Source: Flaviramulus sp.
GTDB lineage: Bacteria; Bacteroidota; Bacteroidia; Flavobacteriales; Flavobacteriaceae
Assembly: GCF_013001275.1 (NCBI RefSeq)
Contig: NZ_JABDMV010000020.1
Span: 1 to 45,379, forward strand
Length of the DNA stretch: 45,379 nt
Direction: 5' to 3'
Position numbers and translations under genes: made by a program. Under the pieces are notes generated by a model. It was given only the letters and a program-made list of their open reading frames with translations. It did not search any database and had not been told where the DNA came from. This document shows, piece after piece, positions 35,114 to 44,059 of this stretch. Every line of letters begins with the position of its first letter. Positions within the stretch are counted from its first letter, which is position 1.

Positions 35114-36040
35114 TTATGTTAATTCTATTTCAAATTGCGTTAGTTGTTTAAATTGCAACAAACGTTTTTGAATTTCTTTACTGGTAAGATTTTGCATTCG
35201 TTCTGTTCCAAATTTTTCAACACAAAACGAGGCTAACGTGGAACCATATATAATGGCATTCTTCATATTTTCAAAGGATGTATCACCCGTTTTTGCAATG
35301 TAACCGGCAAATCCACCAGCAAACGTATCGCCAGCACCTGTTGGATCAAAAACCTCTTCTAAAGGTAGAGCTGGTGCATAAAACACATTATCATTATGAA
35401 ATAATAAAGCACCGTGTTCTCCTTTTTTTATTACAACATATTTTGGCCCCATTGTATGAATTTTTCTTGCGGCAACAACCAAGGAGTATTCTCCCGTAAG
35501 CTGTCTCGCTTCTTCATCGTTAATGGTAATAACGTCAATACGTTTTATAACATTTAGCAAATCATCTAAAGCACAATCCATCCAAAAATTCATAGTGTCT
35601 AAAATCACCAATTCTGGCTTTTTTGTCATTTGATCCAACACACTTGTTTGAACTAAAGGATGTAAATTTCCTAGCATCACCACTTCAGCATTTTTATAAC
35701 TTTCAGGAACCACAGGATTAAAATCTTCGAGAGTGTTTAGCTCCGTTACTAAGGTATCGCGAGTATTCATATCGTTATGGTATTTTCCACTCCAAAAGAA
35801 AGTTTTACCATCTTTAACGATTTCAATTCCCGATGTGTCTATGTTACTATCTGATAATAAATCTAAATATTCTTGAGGAAAATCGCCACCAACAATAGAA
35901 ATTGCTGCTGCATCAACATCAAAATGAGATGCTGCTAAGCCAATAAAAGTTGCTGCACCACCAAGAATTTTATCGGTTTTCCCGAAAGGCGTTTCAATAG
36001 CATCAAAAGCTACAGTGCCAACAATCACTAATTTACCCAT
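35114..36040 (-). CDS. PfkB family carbohydrate/nucleoside kinase
   Basis: The protein has 308 residues. The ribokinase fold is shown by GGAATFIGLAASHF near the N-terminus (substrate-binding glycines) and the ATP/anion-hole signature FDPTGAGDTFAGGFAGYI near residue 235, with the catalytic Asp in GAGD. The phosphate acceptor (sugar or nucleoside) cannot be decided. Its position between rnhA/purN and purF suggests a purine or ribose link, but a terminator separates it from purF. Confidence 0.88.
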   Translation of the reverse strand: MGKLVIVGTVAFDAIETPFGKTDKILGGAATFIGLAASHFDVDAAAISIVGGDFPQEYLDLLSDSNIDTSGIEIVKDGKTFFWSGKYHNDMNTRDTLVTELNTLEDFNPVVPESYKNAEVVMLGNLHPLVQTSVLDQMTKKPELVILDTMNFWMDCALDDLLNVIKRIDVITINDEEARQLTGEYSLVVAARKIHTMGPKYVVIKKGEHGALLFHNDNVFYAPALPLEEVFDPTGAGDTFAGGFAGYIAKTGDTSFENMKNAIIYGSTLASFCVEKFGTERMQNLTSKEIQKRLLQFKQLTQFEIELT

Positions 36041-36130
36041 AAAAGGACGTTTAATTTTGGTGCAAATATAAGTCTTTTAAATACTAATTAAAACTATATT
36101 TTTTTCAAATAAGATAATAAAAAAGAGGTT

Positions 36131-36772
36131 TTATTTTCTGCCAAAATCTGCAGGAATTTCTCCCCAAGCCTTTGTTTCCCATTTCACTATAACAGTGTTG
36201 TATGTATTGTTTTTGAGCCAATCGACAGCTCGATCTACCAATTCGAAAAGCGATTTATTTTTGTCCTTTCGCTTTAATTTGGTATTGCAGTTTTTCTTTT
36301 TCACCCAACTCATCGCGGTTCTTGAATCTGTATATAAAATACGATCGCTATTATTTTTTTTAAGAAGGGCTAAGCCATGAACTATGGCTAAAAATTCACC
36401 AATATTATTTGTGCCCTCTTCAAAAGGTCCTTGAATAAAAAGCTGTTTTTTTGTTTTAGTATCTACACCACGATATTCCATTTTGCCTGGGTTTCCACTA
36501 GAAGCAGCGTCAACCGATATTGAATTTAAATTTGGTTTTCCTATTTTTTTAAGTTGCTCAGAAGTTAGATTACTTTTAAGCTTAGAGTTTTTACCGATGT
36601 AGTCTTTGTAGTTGCCGTTTAATGCTTTTTTAGCCGCATCAAAAGTTGAAAATGATTTGTATTGAGCGCCTTGAAAATCTTTAATTTGAGCTTTACAATC
36701 ATCCCATGATTCAAAAACACCAGTATGATGTCCTTTCCAAACAGTATAATATTTATTTTTCTTTTTACTCAT
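36131..36772 (-). CDS. rnhA: Ribonuclease HI with N-terminal viroplasmin-like domain
   Basis: The protein has 213 residues. RNase HI cuts the RNA strand of RNA-DNA hybrids. Residues 1-50 (KYYTVWKGHHTGVFESWDDC...SFSTFDAAKKAL) form the caulimovirus-viroplasmin/hybrid-binding domain known from eukaryotic RNase H1. The catalytic domain starts at about 83 with SVDAASSGNPG (Asp), then GEFLAI (Glu), YTDSRTAMSWV (Asp) and a final Asp in PADFGRK. The start overlaps the purN stop by 8 bases, so it is co-translated with purN. Confidence 0.93.
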   Translation of the reverse strand: MSKKKNKYYTVWKGHHTGVFESWDDCKAQIKDFQGAQYKSFSTFDAAKKALNGNYKDYIGKNSKLKSNLTSEQLKKIGKPNLNSISVDAASSGNPGKMEYRGVDTKTKKQLFIQGPFEEGTNNIGEFLAIVHGLALLKKNNSDRILYTDSRTAMSWVKKKNCNTKLKRKDKNKSLFELVDRAVDWLKNNTYNTVIVKWETKAWGEIPADFGRK

Positions 36773-37331
36773 TCAAAAGTTTATCAACCACAGAAGGAAA
36801 ATGCTTCATTTCTAACTTATGGATTTTAGCAGCAACATCTTCAGCTGAATCTGTTTCTAAAACAGCACATTTCGCTTGAAAAATAATAGCTCCTTCATCA
36901 TAATGTTCATTTACATAATGAATAGTAATACCAGTTTCTTTCTCTTTATTTAGCACAATGGCATTATGAACATGTTTTCCATACATGCCTTTTCCGCCGT
37001 ATTTGGGTAACAAAGCTGGGTGAAGATTAATTACTTTTTCCGGAAAGGCATTCAATATATGTTCGGGAAATTTCCATAAAAAACCAGCCAACACGATGAT
37101 ATCTGGTTTAGATGATTTTAAAATATTAAGTACATCATTAGTCCTCTCGAATGCGATTCGATTGAAAGATAGCGCGCTAACTTTTAATTTTTTAGCACGA
37201 TCTAAAACTTTGGCATGAGGATTGTTACTAAGCAATTGAATAACAGACGCATTATCGCTGTTGTGAAAAAACTTAATTAAATTTTCAGCATTAGTACCAC
37301 TTCCGGACGCAAAAATTACAATACGTTTCAT
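36765..37331 (-). CDS. purN: Phosphoribosylglycinamide formyltransferase
   Basis: The protein has 188 residues. It transfers the formyl group from 10-formyltetrahydrofolate to GAR in purine synthesis. FASGSGTNAENLI (phosphate loop), INLHPALLPKYGGKG (catalytic His/Asn region) and YDEGAIIFQ (catalytic Asp) are as expected. It overlaps rnhA by 8 bases and is transcribed away from acpP, with a shared intergenic region of 184 bases. Confidence 0.95.
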   Translation of the reverse strand: MKRIVIFASGSGTNAENLIKFFHNSDNASVIQLLSNNPHAKVLDRAKKLKVSALSFNRIAFERTNDVLNILKSSKPDIIVLAGFLWKFPEHILNAFPEKVINLHPALLPKYGGKGMYGKHVHNAIVLNKEKETGITIHYVNEHYDEGAIIFQAKCAVLETDSAEDVAAKIHKLEMKHFPSVVDKLLNE

Positions 37332-37454
37332 TTTACAGACTATAATGTTAATTGTTCAGACAAAAAAAAGAATAATAATTAACAATTAGAAGGTAAAATT
37401 TAAATACTTAAAAGTAATTTTAGTAAATTACAAACACATTTTTAAAGTAAAGGT

Positions 37455-37484
37455 GTGATTTAAAAATAAAGTTTTTTATTTTTG
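37455..37484 (+). promoter_or_regulatory. Promoter of acpP-fabF
   Basis: TATTTTTG (37477-37484) fits TAnnTTTG exactly and lies 31 bases upstream of the acpP ATG. A GTG (37455-37457) stands 19 bases further up in place of the usual TTG. Confidence 0.55.
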
Positions 37485-37515
37485 CCAACTAATTAAAACT
37501 TAAAATTAAAAAATT

Positions 37516-37749
37516 ATGTCAGACATTGCATCAAGAGTAAAAGCGATTATCGTAGACAAATTAGGAGTAGATGAAAACGAAGTTGTGACTGAAGCTAGCT
37601 TCACGAACGATTTAGGAGCAGACTCTTTAGACACTGTAGAATTAATAATGGAATTCGAAAAAGAATTCGATATCCAAATTCCAGACGATCAAGCTGAAAA
37701 TATCGCAACAGTTGGTCAAGCCATATCATACATAGAAGCTGCAAAATAA
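37516..37749 (+). CDS. acpP: Acyl carrier protein
   Basis: The protein has 77 residues. It carries growing fatty acyl chains on a phosphopantetheine arm attached to Ser37 in [18 protein letters not shown]. The sequence is fully typical, acidic and helical. It is followed 12 bases later by fabF and then rnc, a conserved arrangement in many bacteria. Confidence 0.98.
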   Translation: MSDIASRVKAIIVDKLGVDENEVVTEASFTNDLGADSLDTVELIMEFEKEFDIQIPDDQAENIATVGQAISYIEAAK

Positions 37750-37761
37750 GCAAAACACTTT

Positions 37762-39012
37762 ATGGAATTAAAGCGAGTTGTAGTCACAGGATTAGGGGCT
37801 TTAACACCTATTGGCAATACCAAAGATGAATTTTGGGAAGGCTTAATTAGTGGTAAAAGTGGTGCTGCGCCTATAACATATTATGATACCGAAAAGTTTA
37901 AAACAAATTTCGCTTGCGAATTGAAAAACTTTAATGCAACTGATTTTCTTGATAGAAAAGAGGCTCGAAAAATGGATCGATTTGCACAATACGCCATGGT
38001 GGCGGCAGACGAAGCTATTTTAGATGCCAAATTAGATCTAGAAAAAGTAAATAAATTGCGAGTAGGTGTTATATGGGGAGCAGGAATTGGTGGTTTAGAA
38101 ACCTTTCAGGATGAAGTTTTAAACTTTGCTTCTGGAGATGGAACACCGCGATTTAACCCATTCTTTATTCCTAAAATGATTGCTGATATTGCACCAGCAA
38201 ACATTTCTATAAAACATGGTTTTATGGGACCAAATTACACAACAGTTTCTGCTTGCGCATCTTCTGCCAATGCTATGTTTGATGCCCTAAACTCAATACG
38301 TTTAGGACATTGTGATGTGGTTGTAACTGGAGGAAGTGAAGCAGCAGTAACTATAGCAGGAATGGGTGGATTTAATGCAATGCATGCACTATCTACTAGA
38401 AATGAAAGTCCCGAAACGGCATCTCGTCCATTTGATGGTACAAGAGATGGTTTTGTTTTAGGGGAAGGTGCAGGCGCACTAGTTCTAGAAGAATACGAAC
38501 ATGCAAAAGCAAGAGGAGCAAGAATATATGCAGAGTTTTTAGGAGGCGGTTTGTCTTCTGATGCTTACCATATGACGGCTCCGCATCCAGATGGAATAGG
38601 TGTTATAGCTGTAATGCACAATTGTTTAGAGAATGCAGGGATTAAACCAGAAGAAGTAGACCATATTAATACGCACGGAACATCAACACCTTTGGGCGAT
38701 GTTGCAGAGCTAAAAGCTATTTCGGAAGTATTTGGAAGTCATGCAAAAAACATTAATATTAATTCAACAAAATCAATGACAGGACACCTTTTAGGTGCTG
38801 CTGGCGCTATTGAAGCGATATCGGTTATTTTGGCTATGGAGAACGGAATTGTTCCTCCAACGATTAACCATACTACTGCAGATGAAAACATTGATCCTGA
38901 ATTAAATTTAACTTTAAACAATGCGCAAAAACGCGATGTAAAAGTAGCAATGAGTAATACATTTGGATTTGGCGGACACAACGCTTGTGTATTATTCAAA
39001 AAATTAGATTGA
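37762..39012 (+). CDS. fabF: 3-oxoacyl-[acyl-carrier-protein] synthase II
   Basis: The protein has 416 residues. It condenses malonyl-ACP with acyl-ACP during chain elongation. The catalytic triad is Cys165 (VSACASSAN), His305 (NTHGTSTPLGD) and His342 (MTGHLLGAAGA). It is co-transcribed with acpP and followed 7 bases later by rnc. Confidence 0.97.
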   Translation: MELKRVVVTGLGALTPIGNTKDEFWEGLISGKSGAAPITYYDTEKFKTNFACELKNFNATDFLDRKEARKMDRFAQYAMVAADEAILDAKLDLEKVNKLRVGVIWGAGIGGLETFQDEVLNFASGDGTPRFNPFFIPKMIADIAPANISIKHGFMGPNYTTVSACASSANAMFDALNSIRLGHCDVVVTGGSEAAVTIAGMGGFNAMHALSTRNESPETASRPFDGTRDGFVLGEGAGALVLEEYEHAKARGARIYAEFLGGGLSSDAYHMTAPHPDGIGVIAVMHNCLENAGIKPEEVDHINTHGTSTPLGDVAELKAISEVFGSHAKNININSTKSMTGHLLGAAGAIEAISVILAMENGIVPPTINHTTADENIDPELNLTLNNAQKRDVKVAMSNTFGFGGHNACVLFKKLD

Positions 39013-39019
39013 ATCCCGA

Positions 39020-39760
39020 ATGAAAAACATTCGTAACATATTAAATTCCCGTTTTAAACGTAACGGGAATTTTTTTATGGAATTAAATAAAATATTAGGC
39101 TTTAAACCCAAGCAATTAAAATTCTACAAAAAAGCCTTTACACATCGCTCGATGAATATTAAAGATAGTAAAGGTAATGCTATTAACTATGAGCGATTAG
39201 AGTTTTTAGGCGATGCCATGCTTAGTTCAGTAATCGCATCACATTTATATTTAGAAGCTCCTAGTGGAGATGAAGGATATTTAACTAAAATGCGCTCTAA
39301 AATTGTGAGTAGAGAGCATTTAAACGAATTGGGTAGAGATCTAAATTTAATAGATTTAGTAGAAAGCAAAATACCTCCAGGACAGTTTGGTGATAATATT
39401 CATGGTAATTTATTCGAGGCCTTAATTGGAGCAATTTTTTTGGATAGAGGCTATAAAAATTGTGAAAAGTTTATTTACAAACGCGTCATCATCCCATATG
39501 TAGATATTGAAACACTGGAAGGTAAAGTAATTAGCTATAAAAGTTTGCTCATAGAATGGTGCCAAAAGGAAAAGAAAACTTTTGGATATAATGTTTATGA
39601 AGATACGGGTAATGATGATGTTAGACATTTTTCAGTTAAACTTTCAATTGATGATAAAGTAATTGCGAAGGCACGAGCTACTTCCAAGAAGAAAGCTGAA
39701 GAAAAGGCTTCAAAACGAGCTTTTTTTGCATACCAAAGCAGGATTACTAAGTCGAATTAA
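39020..39760 (+). CDS. rnc: Ribonuclease III
   Basis: The protein has 246 residues. RNase III cuts double-stranded RNA, including rRNA precursors. The signature ERLEFLGDAMLSSV (58-71) carries the catalytic acidic residues; a second set is in GNLFEALIGAIFLDRGY. The double-stranded RNA-binding domain is at about 165-240 (SYKSLLIEWCQKEKKTF ... ATSKKKAEEKASKRAFF). The first 20 codons also encode a strong terminator hairpin. An in-frame ATG just after that hairpin (39077) is an alternative start, but the upstream residues NSRFKRNGNFF look like the family N-terminus. Confidence 0.95.
   Translation: MKNIRNILNSRFKRNGNFFMELNKILGFKPKQLKFYKKAFTHRSMNIKDSKGNAINYERLEFLGDAMLSSVIASHLYLEAPSGDEGYLTKMRSKIVSREHLNELGRDLNLIDLVESKIPPGQFGDNIHGNLFEALIGAIFLDRGYKNCEKFIYKRVIIPYVDIETLEGKVISYKSLLIEWCQKEKKTFGYNVYEDTGNDDVRHFSVKLSIDDKVIAKARATSKKKAEEKASKRAFFAYQSRITKSN
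39043..39076 (+). terminator. Terminator-like hairpin inside the rnc start region
   Basis: aaattcccgtt (39043-39053) pairs with aacgggaattt (39062-39072), 11 bp with an 8-base loop, followed by a T run to 39076. It begins 31 bases after the fabF stop and lies within codons 8-19 of rnc. Confidence 0.7.
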
Positions 39761-39879
39761 TCTTTCATATTACCTTTTTTTAACTACAACGTTTTAGTTA
39801 AATTTCTTGTTAAGATTCATTAAATCTTAATACAACTCATATTTATAAATACTATATTTACATAAGATTTATATAAGTT

Positions 39880-40365
39880 ATGGCTGTACACAAACTTATT
39901 CTTGACGATGCTTTTGATGAGGCATTGTTTACATTAATAGCAATTCATTGTACGCTCGAGGATTTTCGATTGGCATATCTACTTAATAAACATTTAGGGA
40001 TAGGGCTGAGTCGAAAAGGCAAAGATTTAGATTATAATAATGGTACAGTTTCTTACTCAATTTACGAATGGGAGGACACCAAACAACTCGAAACATGGGG
40101 TTTGGTTTCAAATATAAGTAAAGTAGAAACACTTCAGAAAATAGATCATAAATCATTATTCGATACGCAACAGAACATAACAAAAACGTTTCATTTAATG
40201 CAAGAATATAAAACGGTAAACTATTTTTTAAAAATAGACAGTGAATTTAGTTTTAATAAAGAAAAATATATTTTAAATAATATTTTAGCTATACCTCAAA
40301 TAGCGACAGCATACAGTATTGATTCTAGTCAATTAAAATCAAAGGACAATTTAATTTTTAGCTAA
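39880..40365 (+). CDS. IPExxxVDY family protein
   Basis: The protein has 161 residues. It resembles a small family known from Flavobacteria with an N-terminal acidic start (LDDAFDEALFTLIAIHCTLEDFRLAYLLNKHL), a charged middle that includes WGLVSNIS, and an ending IPQIATAYSID, a variant of the IPExxxVDY motif that names the family. No enzymatic motif, signal or membrane segment is visible. Function is unknown. The stop overlaps the start of pyk (TAATG), so the two are coupled. This arrangement may indicate a link to glycolysis (inference). Confidence 0.8.
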   Translation: MAVHKLILDDAFDEALFTLIAIHCTLEDFRLAYLLNKHLGIGLSRKGKDLDYNNGTVSYSIYEWEDTKQLETWGLVSNISKVETLQKIDHKSLFDTQQNITKTFHLMQEYKTVNYFLKIDSEFSFNKEKYILNNILAIPQIATAYSIDSSQLKSKDNLIFS

Positions 40366-41798
40366 TGTCAACAAGAAAAAAAACCAAAATAGTAGCAACT
40401 CTCGGTCCAGCAACGAGTACAAAAAAAGTGTTAAAACGAATGCTTGAAGAAGGCGTTAATGTTTTTAGAATCAATTTTTCACACGCTGATTATAAAGATG
40501 TTACTGAACGTGTTAAAATGATACGTGAGCTTAATGAAGAATTTGGTTATACCGCAGCCATTTTAGCAGATTTACAAGGACCAAAACTTCGTGTTGGAGT
40601 TATGAAAGAAGAAGTTGTTGTGAATCCTGGCGATGAAATAATATTTGCCACTGGAAAGAGATTTGAAGGCACCAAAGAGCGTGTTTATATGACTTACGAC
40701 AGATTTCCTCAAGACGCTAAACCTGGAGAACGTATTCTTTTAGATGATGGAAAATTAATGTTTGAAGTTGTTTCAACTGATAAAAAATCAGAGGTAAAAG
40801 CAAAGGTAATTCAAGGAGGTCCTTTAAAATCTAAAAAAGGCGTGAATCTTCCTAATACTGATATTTCTCAACCAGCATTAACAGAAAAGGATATAGAAGA
40901 CGCTATATTCGCAATTAGTCTCGATGTAGATTGGATAGCATTATCGTTTGTTCGTCATGCAGAAGATTTAATACAATTGCGTGATTTAATAACAGAACAT
41001 AGTGCCCATAAAATTCCTATAATAGCTAAAATTGAAAAACCAGAAGCGGTAGATAATATTGATAAAATTGTTGCAAACTGCGATGGTTTAATGGTGGCTC
41101 GTGGAGATTTAGGAGTAGAGGTTCCAGCAGAAGAAGTGCCACTTATCCAAAAGCAATTAGTTTTACGTGCGAAAAAGGCTAGAATACCAGTTATTATAGC
41201 AACCCAAATGATGGAAACTATGATTACTAGTTTGACCCCAACAAGGGCCGAAGTAAATGATGTGGCAAACTCAGTTATGGATGGTGCAGATGCCGTAATG
41301 CTTTCTGGAGAAACATCAGTTGGGAAGTACCCTGTGGAAGTAATAAAACAAATGGCAGACATTTTAAAAAGTGTTGAAAATTCCGATTTAATAAAAGTAC
41401 CGCAATTGCATCCGCATATTCGTACTAACAGATATATTACTAAATCTATTTGTTATCATGCAGCAAATATGGCGAATGAAATTGATGCCAAAGCGATATC
41501 AACATTAACAAACAGTGGGTATACAGCATTTCAAATTTCTGCTTGGAGACCATCTTGTCATATTTTAGTTTTTACTTCCAATAAACGTATTTTAACACAA
41601 TTAAGTTTACTATGGGGGGTAAAGGCATTTTACTATGATAGATTTGTGTCTACCGATGAAACTGTGGTTGACATTAATAGAATTGCTAAAACTGAAGGCT
41701 ATGTAGTTAAAGGCGACATGGTAATTAGTTTAGCTTCGATGCCTATTGCAGAAAAAGGAATGGTAAATACACTTCGTGTACGAGAGATTACTGGTTAA
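40365..41798 (+). CDS. pyk: Pyruvate kinase
   Basis: The protein has 477 residues. It transfers phosphate from phosphoenolpyruvate to ADP. RKKTKIVATLGPATS at the start, RINFSHADY, IIAKIEKPEAVDN (catalytic Lys) and MVARGDLGVEV (metal-binding) are all present; the C-terminal domain follows without truncation. Its start overlaps the previous stop by one base. No terminator with a T run is seen; a dispersed repeat starts 34 bases after the stop. Confidence 0.97.
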   Translation: MSTRKKTKIVATLGPATSTKKVLKRMLEEGVNVFRINFSHADYKDVTERVKMIRELNEEFGYTAAILADLQGPKLRVGVMKEEVVVNPGDEIIFATGKRFEGTKERVYMTYDRFPQDAKPGERILLDDGKLMFEVVSTDKKSEVKAKVIQGGPLKSKKGVNLPNTDISQPALTEKDIEDAIFAISLDVDWIALSFVRHAEDLIQLRDLITEHSAHKIPIIAKIEKPEAVDNIDKIVANCDGLMVARGDLGVEVPAEEVPLIQKQLVLRAKKARIPVIIATQMMETMITSLTPTRAEVNDVANSVMDGADAVMLSGETSVGKYPVEVIKQMADILKSVENSDLIKVPQLHPHIRTNRYITKSICYHAANMANEIDAKAISTLTNSGYTAFQISAWRPSCHILVFTSNKRILTQLSLLWGVKAFYYDRFVSTDETVVDINRIAKTEGYVVKGDMVISLASMPIAEKGMVNTLRVREITG

Positions 41799-41831
41799 AC
41801 AACTTCTTTTAAAGTAAATAACACTTTTTTA

Positions 41832-41924
41832 GGCGTTACCCATTTTACGAAAAACTAAAATGGGTAGCGCATTTTATTGTATCTTTTTTTCCCTCCTCAA
41901 AAAAGGAGGCCAGTTCAATCGCGA
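41832..41924 (+). repeat. Dispersed gene-3'-end repeat, copy C
   Basis: It begins ggcgttaccc like copy A and has the same order: a hairpin (acccatttta / taaaatgggt, 10 bp perfect), a short linker, atcttttttt, then a second hairpin (cctcct / aggagg). The 3' end diverges (cagttcaatcgcgaactc) from copies A and B. It lies 34 bases after the pyk stop. Confidence 0.7.
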
Positions 41925-42046
41925 ACTCACTTATTTATAAACTTTTTTTAAATCAAAAGGTATTTTATTTTTGAAGAGGTTGTTTATTATTTCATGGGGA
42001 TAGAACTAAGTTGGCAATAAGTTATACACGTTGTTGTGCAAAGTTT

Positions 42047-42754
42047 TTATTTTTCAAACTCCGCCAAACACTCATTCAAATTCTTTCCATCTATATGAAT
42101 ACATTCACAAAATTCAAACCCGACTTTTTCATTTTTAGTATTCTCAAATTGTTTTTTACAATCTGATAATGAATTCCTTGGCATAGCGTCATATCCAAAA
42201 CGAGCTAATGTAATCGTAAGCACTATTGTAATAACTACTATTGTGAAAAACAAAAAAGGAAATTTTGTATTGTATTTCTTGGGTTTCTGGATAATTCCAA
42301 GGTTTGAGAAGTTTCTAAAGGGGAAAATATATCTTAATCTGTCGTAATTCCATACAAGTAGAAATAGATTGGCAAGAACCATTAAAGGTGATGTCACAAT
42401 AGAACCTTCGAAACGAACTGCATATGAGAGTAACCAAATATTTACAATAATTGGGAAGTATAGCAATGCTCCCAGAGTCACAGTTCTAGGTATTAGCAAT
42501 AAAATAGCAGCAAAGACTTGAACGATTCCAATGAATGTATAATAATAACCAGTGTGATGTAATGCTTCTAAATAAGCACCCATAGGATGGACGACTGATA
42601 AGCCACTTGCGAATCGTTCTCCCACAATTTTCACCATTCCTGCAACGATAAAAGCATAGGCTAAAGCAAATCTACAAAAGACTGAAAATAACCAATACCA
42701 TCTATTTCCCTTGATATTGAGATAAAATTGTTCAAATGTTGAAATAGAATTCAA
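42047..42754 (-). CDS. DoxX-like membrane protein with Cys-rich tail
   Basis: The protein has 235 residues and about four or five membrane segments (from about 22, 72, 97, 118 and 165). The first helix FALAYAFIVAGMVKIVGERF with the FAxGLSVVHPMGAYLEALHHTG region fits the DoxX/MauE-type family, whose members act in membrane redox or are uncharacterised. The last 40 residues, outside the membrane, hold four cysteines (SDC, FCEC, NEC) that could form disulfides or bind metal. The gene stands alone; short motifs with CACAACG lie on both sides. Confidence 0.7.
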   Translation of the reverse strand: MNSISTFEQFYLNIKGNRWYWLFSVFCRFALAYAFIVAGMVKIVGERFASGLSVVHPMGAYLEALHHTGYYYTFIGIVQVFAAILLLIPRTVTLGALLYFPIIVNIWLLSYAVRFEGSIVTSPLMVLANLFLLVWNYDRLRYIFPFRNFSNLGIIQKPKKYNTKFPFLFFTIVVITIVLTITLARFGYDAMPRNSLSDCKKQFENTKNEKVGFEFCECIHIDGKNLNECLAEFEK

Positions 42755-42883
42755 TTGATTGATGTTTTTTTAATTACTCACAACGGCTAAATATGAAAAT
42801 ATTTAATGTTTTATTTCTAATGTAAATTAAGTTATATTTTTTTCCTAACAAAGTCAATTAAAGCCCAATTCATTAATAGCAAT

Positions 42884-43981
42884 TTAAAACCCAAATTTAA
42901 GCTGAACACTAACACTTTTTTGTTCCGGTTTTATCTTAGTTTCGGTATTTAAATTTGATAGCGAAATACCTAAAAGCCGAACAGAATTGCTCAACTTTTC
43001 CTGGTACAATAAATCTTTAGCAGTTTCTAAAACAACACTTTTGTCACTTATAAAATATTGCAAAGTTTTACTTCTAGTATGCAAAGTAAAATCGCTATAT
43101 TTTATTTTTAAAGTCACAGTTTTCCCAGCCACTTTACTTTTATTTAAACGGTGTGCAACTTCCTCAGCGATTTGTTCTAATTTTTCTAGCATAAAAATTT
43201 CTGACGATAAATTTTTGCTAAATGTACGTTCTGCAGCAAGTGATTTTCTGGTTCTATTCGGTTTCACCTCGCTGTTATGAATACCTCTAACAATATAGTA
43301 ATATGATTTTCCTGATTTTCCGAAATTTTCTTCTAAAAATTCAATCGTTTTCAATTTTAAATCCATGCCTGTAAAAATGCCTTTTTCATACATTTTTTTG
43401 GCTGTAACTTTTCCTATCCCATAAAATTTTCTGATATCAAGTTTTTCTAAAAATTCAATAACTTCTTCCGGATTTACTGTTTTCTGCCCGTTTGGTTTAT
43501 TATAATCGCTAGCTACTTTAGCTACAAATTTATTGATGGATATTCCGGCAGATGCCGTTAATCCAACTTCATTATAAATTCGCTGTCTTATTTCTTCTGC
43601 AATTAAAGAAGCACTTGGGTTCCCTTTTTTATTTTCGGTAACATCTAAATATGCTTCATCAAGCGAGAGTGGTTCAACCAAACTAGTATAATCATAAAAT
43701 ATTTTTCTGATTTTTTTAGAAATTTCTGTGTATCTGTCAAAATTTGGCTTTACAAAAATTAATTCAGGACATAATTTTATAGCTAAATTTCCAGCCATAG
43801 CACTTTTCACACCAAATTTTCTGGCTTCATAACTAGCCGCGCTAATTACCCCTCGTTTACCTCCACCGCCAACAGCAATTGGCTTACCTTTAATTTTTGG
43901 GTTATCCAATTGTTCAACCGAGGCATAAAATGCATCCATATCTATATGAATAATTTTTCTTATTGGTAAATCGTTTAACAT
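42884..43981 (-). CDS. dinB: DNA polymerase IV (Y-family)
   Basis: The protein has 365 residues. It is an error-prone translesion polymerase. The catalytic carboxylates are in IIHIDMDAFYASVEQ (Asp14) and LSLDEAYLDVT (Asp108, Glu109). The little-finger domain follows from about 240 (SLAAERTFSKNL). The C-terminus lacks an obvious QL-rich beta-clamp peptide in the standard form, ending KSVSVQLKFGF, where VQLKF could serve. It is divergent from the CYTH gene. Confidence 0.95.
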   Translation of the reverse strand: MLNDLPIRKIIHIDMDAFYASVEQLDNPKIKGKPIAVGGGGKRGVISAASYEARKFGVKSAMAGNLAIKLCPELIFVKPNFDRYTEISKKIRKIFYDYTSLVEPLSLDEAYLDVTENKKGNPSASLIAEEIRQRIYNEVGLTASAGISINKFVAKVASDYNKPNGQKTVNPEEVIEFLEKLDIRKFYGIGKVTAKKMYEKGIFTGMDLKLKTIEFLEENFGKSGKSYYYIVRGIHNSEVKPNRTRKSLAAERTFSKNLSSEIFMLEKLEQIAEEVAHRLNKSKVAGKTVTLKIKYSDFTLHTRSKTLQYFISDKSVVLETAKDLLYQEKLSNSVRLLGISLSNLNTETKIKPEQKSVSVQLKFGF

Positions 43982-44059
43982 AATGTAAATTTAGACATTA
44001 AATACATTTTAAAAAGTGAAATTTTATATGGTATCAAAGTCTACAATTGCATATATTTT

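Noticed and set aside
40955-41362. Minus-strand 135-residue ORF inside pyk
   Set aside because: It lies wholly within the well-supported pyruvate kinase frame and shows no family features.
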